Shown: piece by piece, positions 5,943 to 6,179 of the stretch
How the letters are laid out: each line of letters opens with the position of its first letter
Numbering within the stretch: the first letter of the stretch is position 1
From: an uncultured Eubacteriales bacterium
Lineage (GTDB): Bacteria; Bacillota; Clostridia; Oscillospirales; Acutalibacteraceae
Reading direction: 5' to 3'
Length of the DNA: 6,179 bases
NCBI GenBank assembly: GCA_948933715.1
Contig: CAQZPH010000045.1
Span: forward strand, 1 to 6,179
Translations under genes and position numbers: made by a program
Notes under the pieces: model-generated
Databases searched by the model: none
The model's input: the letters and a program-made list of their open reading frames with translations, nothing else
Told to the model about the DNA's origin: nothing

Positions 5943-5949
5943 AAGAGGG
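5943..5949 (+). promoter_or_regulatory. ribosome binding site of polC, supporting a TTG start
   Basis: AAGAGGG ends 9 bases before the TTG at 5959. The nearer ATG at 5954 is in another frame and stops after two codons (ATG-ATT-TGA, 5954-5962). In the polC frame, the only usual start codon between the preceding stop (5926-5928) and the conserved part of the protein is the TTG. The site therefore supports a non-ATG start. Confidence 0.65.
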
Positions 5950-5953
5950 TTAA

Positions 5954-5962
5954 ATGATTTGA
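5954..5962 (+). other. two-codon mini-ORF ATG-ATT-TGA overlapping the polC start
   Basis: The ATG is 4 bases after AAGAGGG, and its TGA stop shares two bases with the polC TTG start (TTGA). A ribosome that started here would make Met-Ile and stop exactly on the polC start. The frame is certain as sequence; translation is unproven, and it may be incidental. Confidence 0.25.
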
Positions 5963-6179
5963 GCGTATTTGGAGAATTTTTAAATAAGTACATAAACAAT
6001 GATTTATTCCCTAAAGATATTGCAAATGGTACCATAGAATCTATAGATATAGATTCAAAAAATAGAATACTTAATATTGATGTGATGTTTCCGCAAATTG
6101 TTAAACGTCATGCGCTTTATGATGTAGAAAATTATCTAGAAAGATCTAAATTAAATTTAAGCAAAGTGTGTATCAATCC
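5959..6179 (+). CDS. polC: DNA polymerase III alpha subunit, PolC type, 5' part only
   Basis: PolC is the large Gram-positive replicative DNA polymerase with a built-in 3'-5' exonuclease, normally about 1,430 residues. Only the first 73 codons are visible, and the gene runs off the right edge. The frame begins at TTG 5959 as MSVFGEFL. A short N-terminal helix is followed by GTIESIDIDSKNRILNIDV (residues 24-42), FPQIVKRHALYDVENYL (about 44-60) and KLNLSKVCINP (about 64-74). This strand-helix-strand pattern, with a positively charged stretch before a tyrosine and an acidic helix and ending LxLxxVxI, is what I recognise as the PolC N-terminal domain. No catalytic motif is in view, so the call rests on this short match and on the position right after ispG, where clostridial genomes carry polC. 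The start codon is TTG, unlike the ATG of all other complete genes here. Confidence 0.82.
   Translation, partial: MSVFGEFLNKYINNDLFPKDIANGTIESIDIDSKNRILNIDVMFPQIVKRHALYDVENYLERSKLNLSKVCIN

Overview
The window is a stretch of conserved core chromosome from a low-G+C bacterium (about one third G+C by eye). It most likely comes from a member of the Clostridia. The gene order, the clostridial-type replicative polymerase gene polC at the right end, and the use of the MEP isoprenoid pathway all point that way. Details of the UMP kinase and Dxr sequences look to me like Ruminococcaceae/Oscillospirales relatives, but that is an impression from memory and not a database result.

Layout, all on the + strand: the 3' part of pyrH (UMP kinase), frr (ribosome recycling factor), uppS (undecaprenyl diphosphate synthase), cdsA (CDP-diacylglycerol synthase), dxr (DXP reductoisomerase), rseP (site-2 intramembrane metalloprotease), ispG (HMBPP synthase) and the first 73 codons of polC (DNA polymerase III alpha, Gram-positive type). 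Every complete gene is intact and close to its family's usual length. No gap is longer than 32 bases. One junction abuts exactly (uppS/cdsA) and two overlap (dxr/rseP by 7 bases, rseP/ispG by 4). I see no terminator, tRNA, rRNA, mobile element, CRISPR array or foreign-looking segment, so the block reads as one transcription unit.

The genes form an envelope-lipid supply module. Dxr and IspG perform an early and a late step of the MEP pathway. UppS condenses the resulting C5 units into the C55 carrier lipid for peptidoglycan. CdsA makes the activated phospholipid precursor. RseP is a membrane protease that may handle envelope signalling or signal-peptide remnants. PyrH and RRF tie the block to nucleotide supply and translation, and PolC ties it to replication. 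This is a known arrangement in Clostridia.

I found no undescribed system. The most interesting residual signal is in the spacers. Each of the four junctions with a non-coding gap carries a two-codon start-Ile-stop mini-ORF built on TGATAT or TGATTT. The one before frr is ATG-ATA-TGA, the same fMet-Ile pattern as the phage lambda bar minigenes, and it sits directly before the gene for ribosome recycling factor. This could be chance in AT-rich DNA, but it is cheap to test by comparison.
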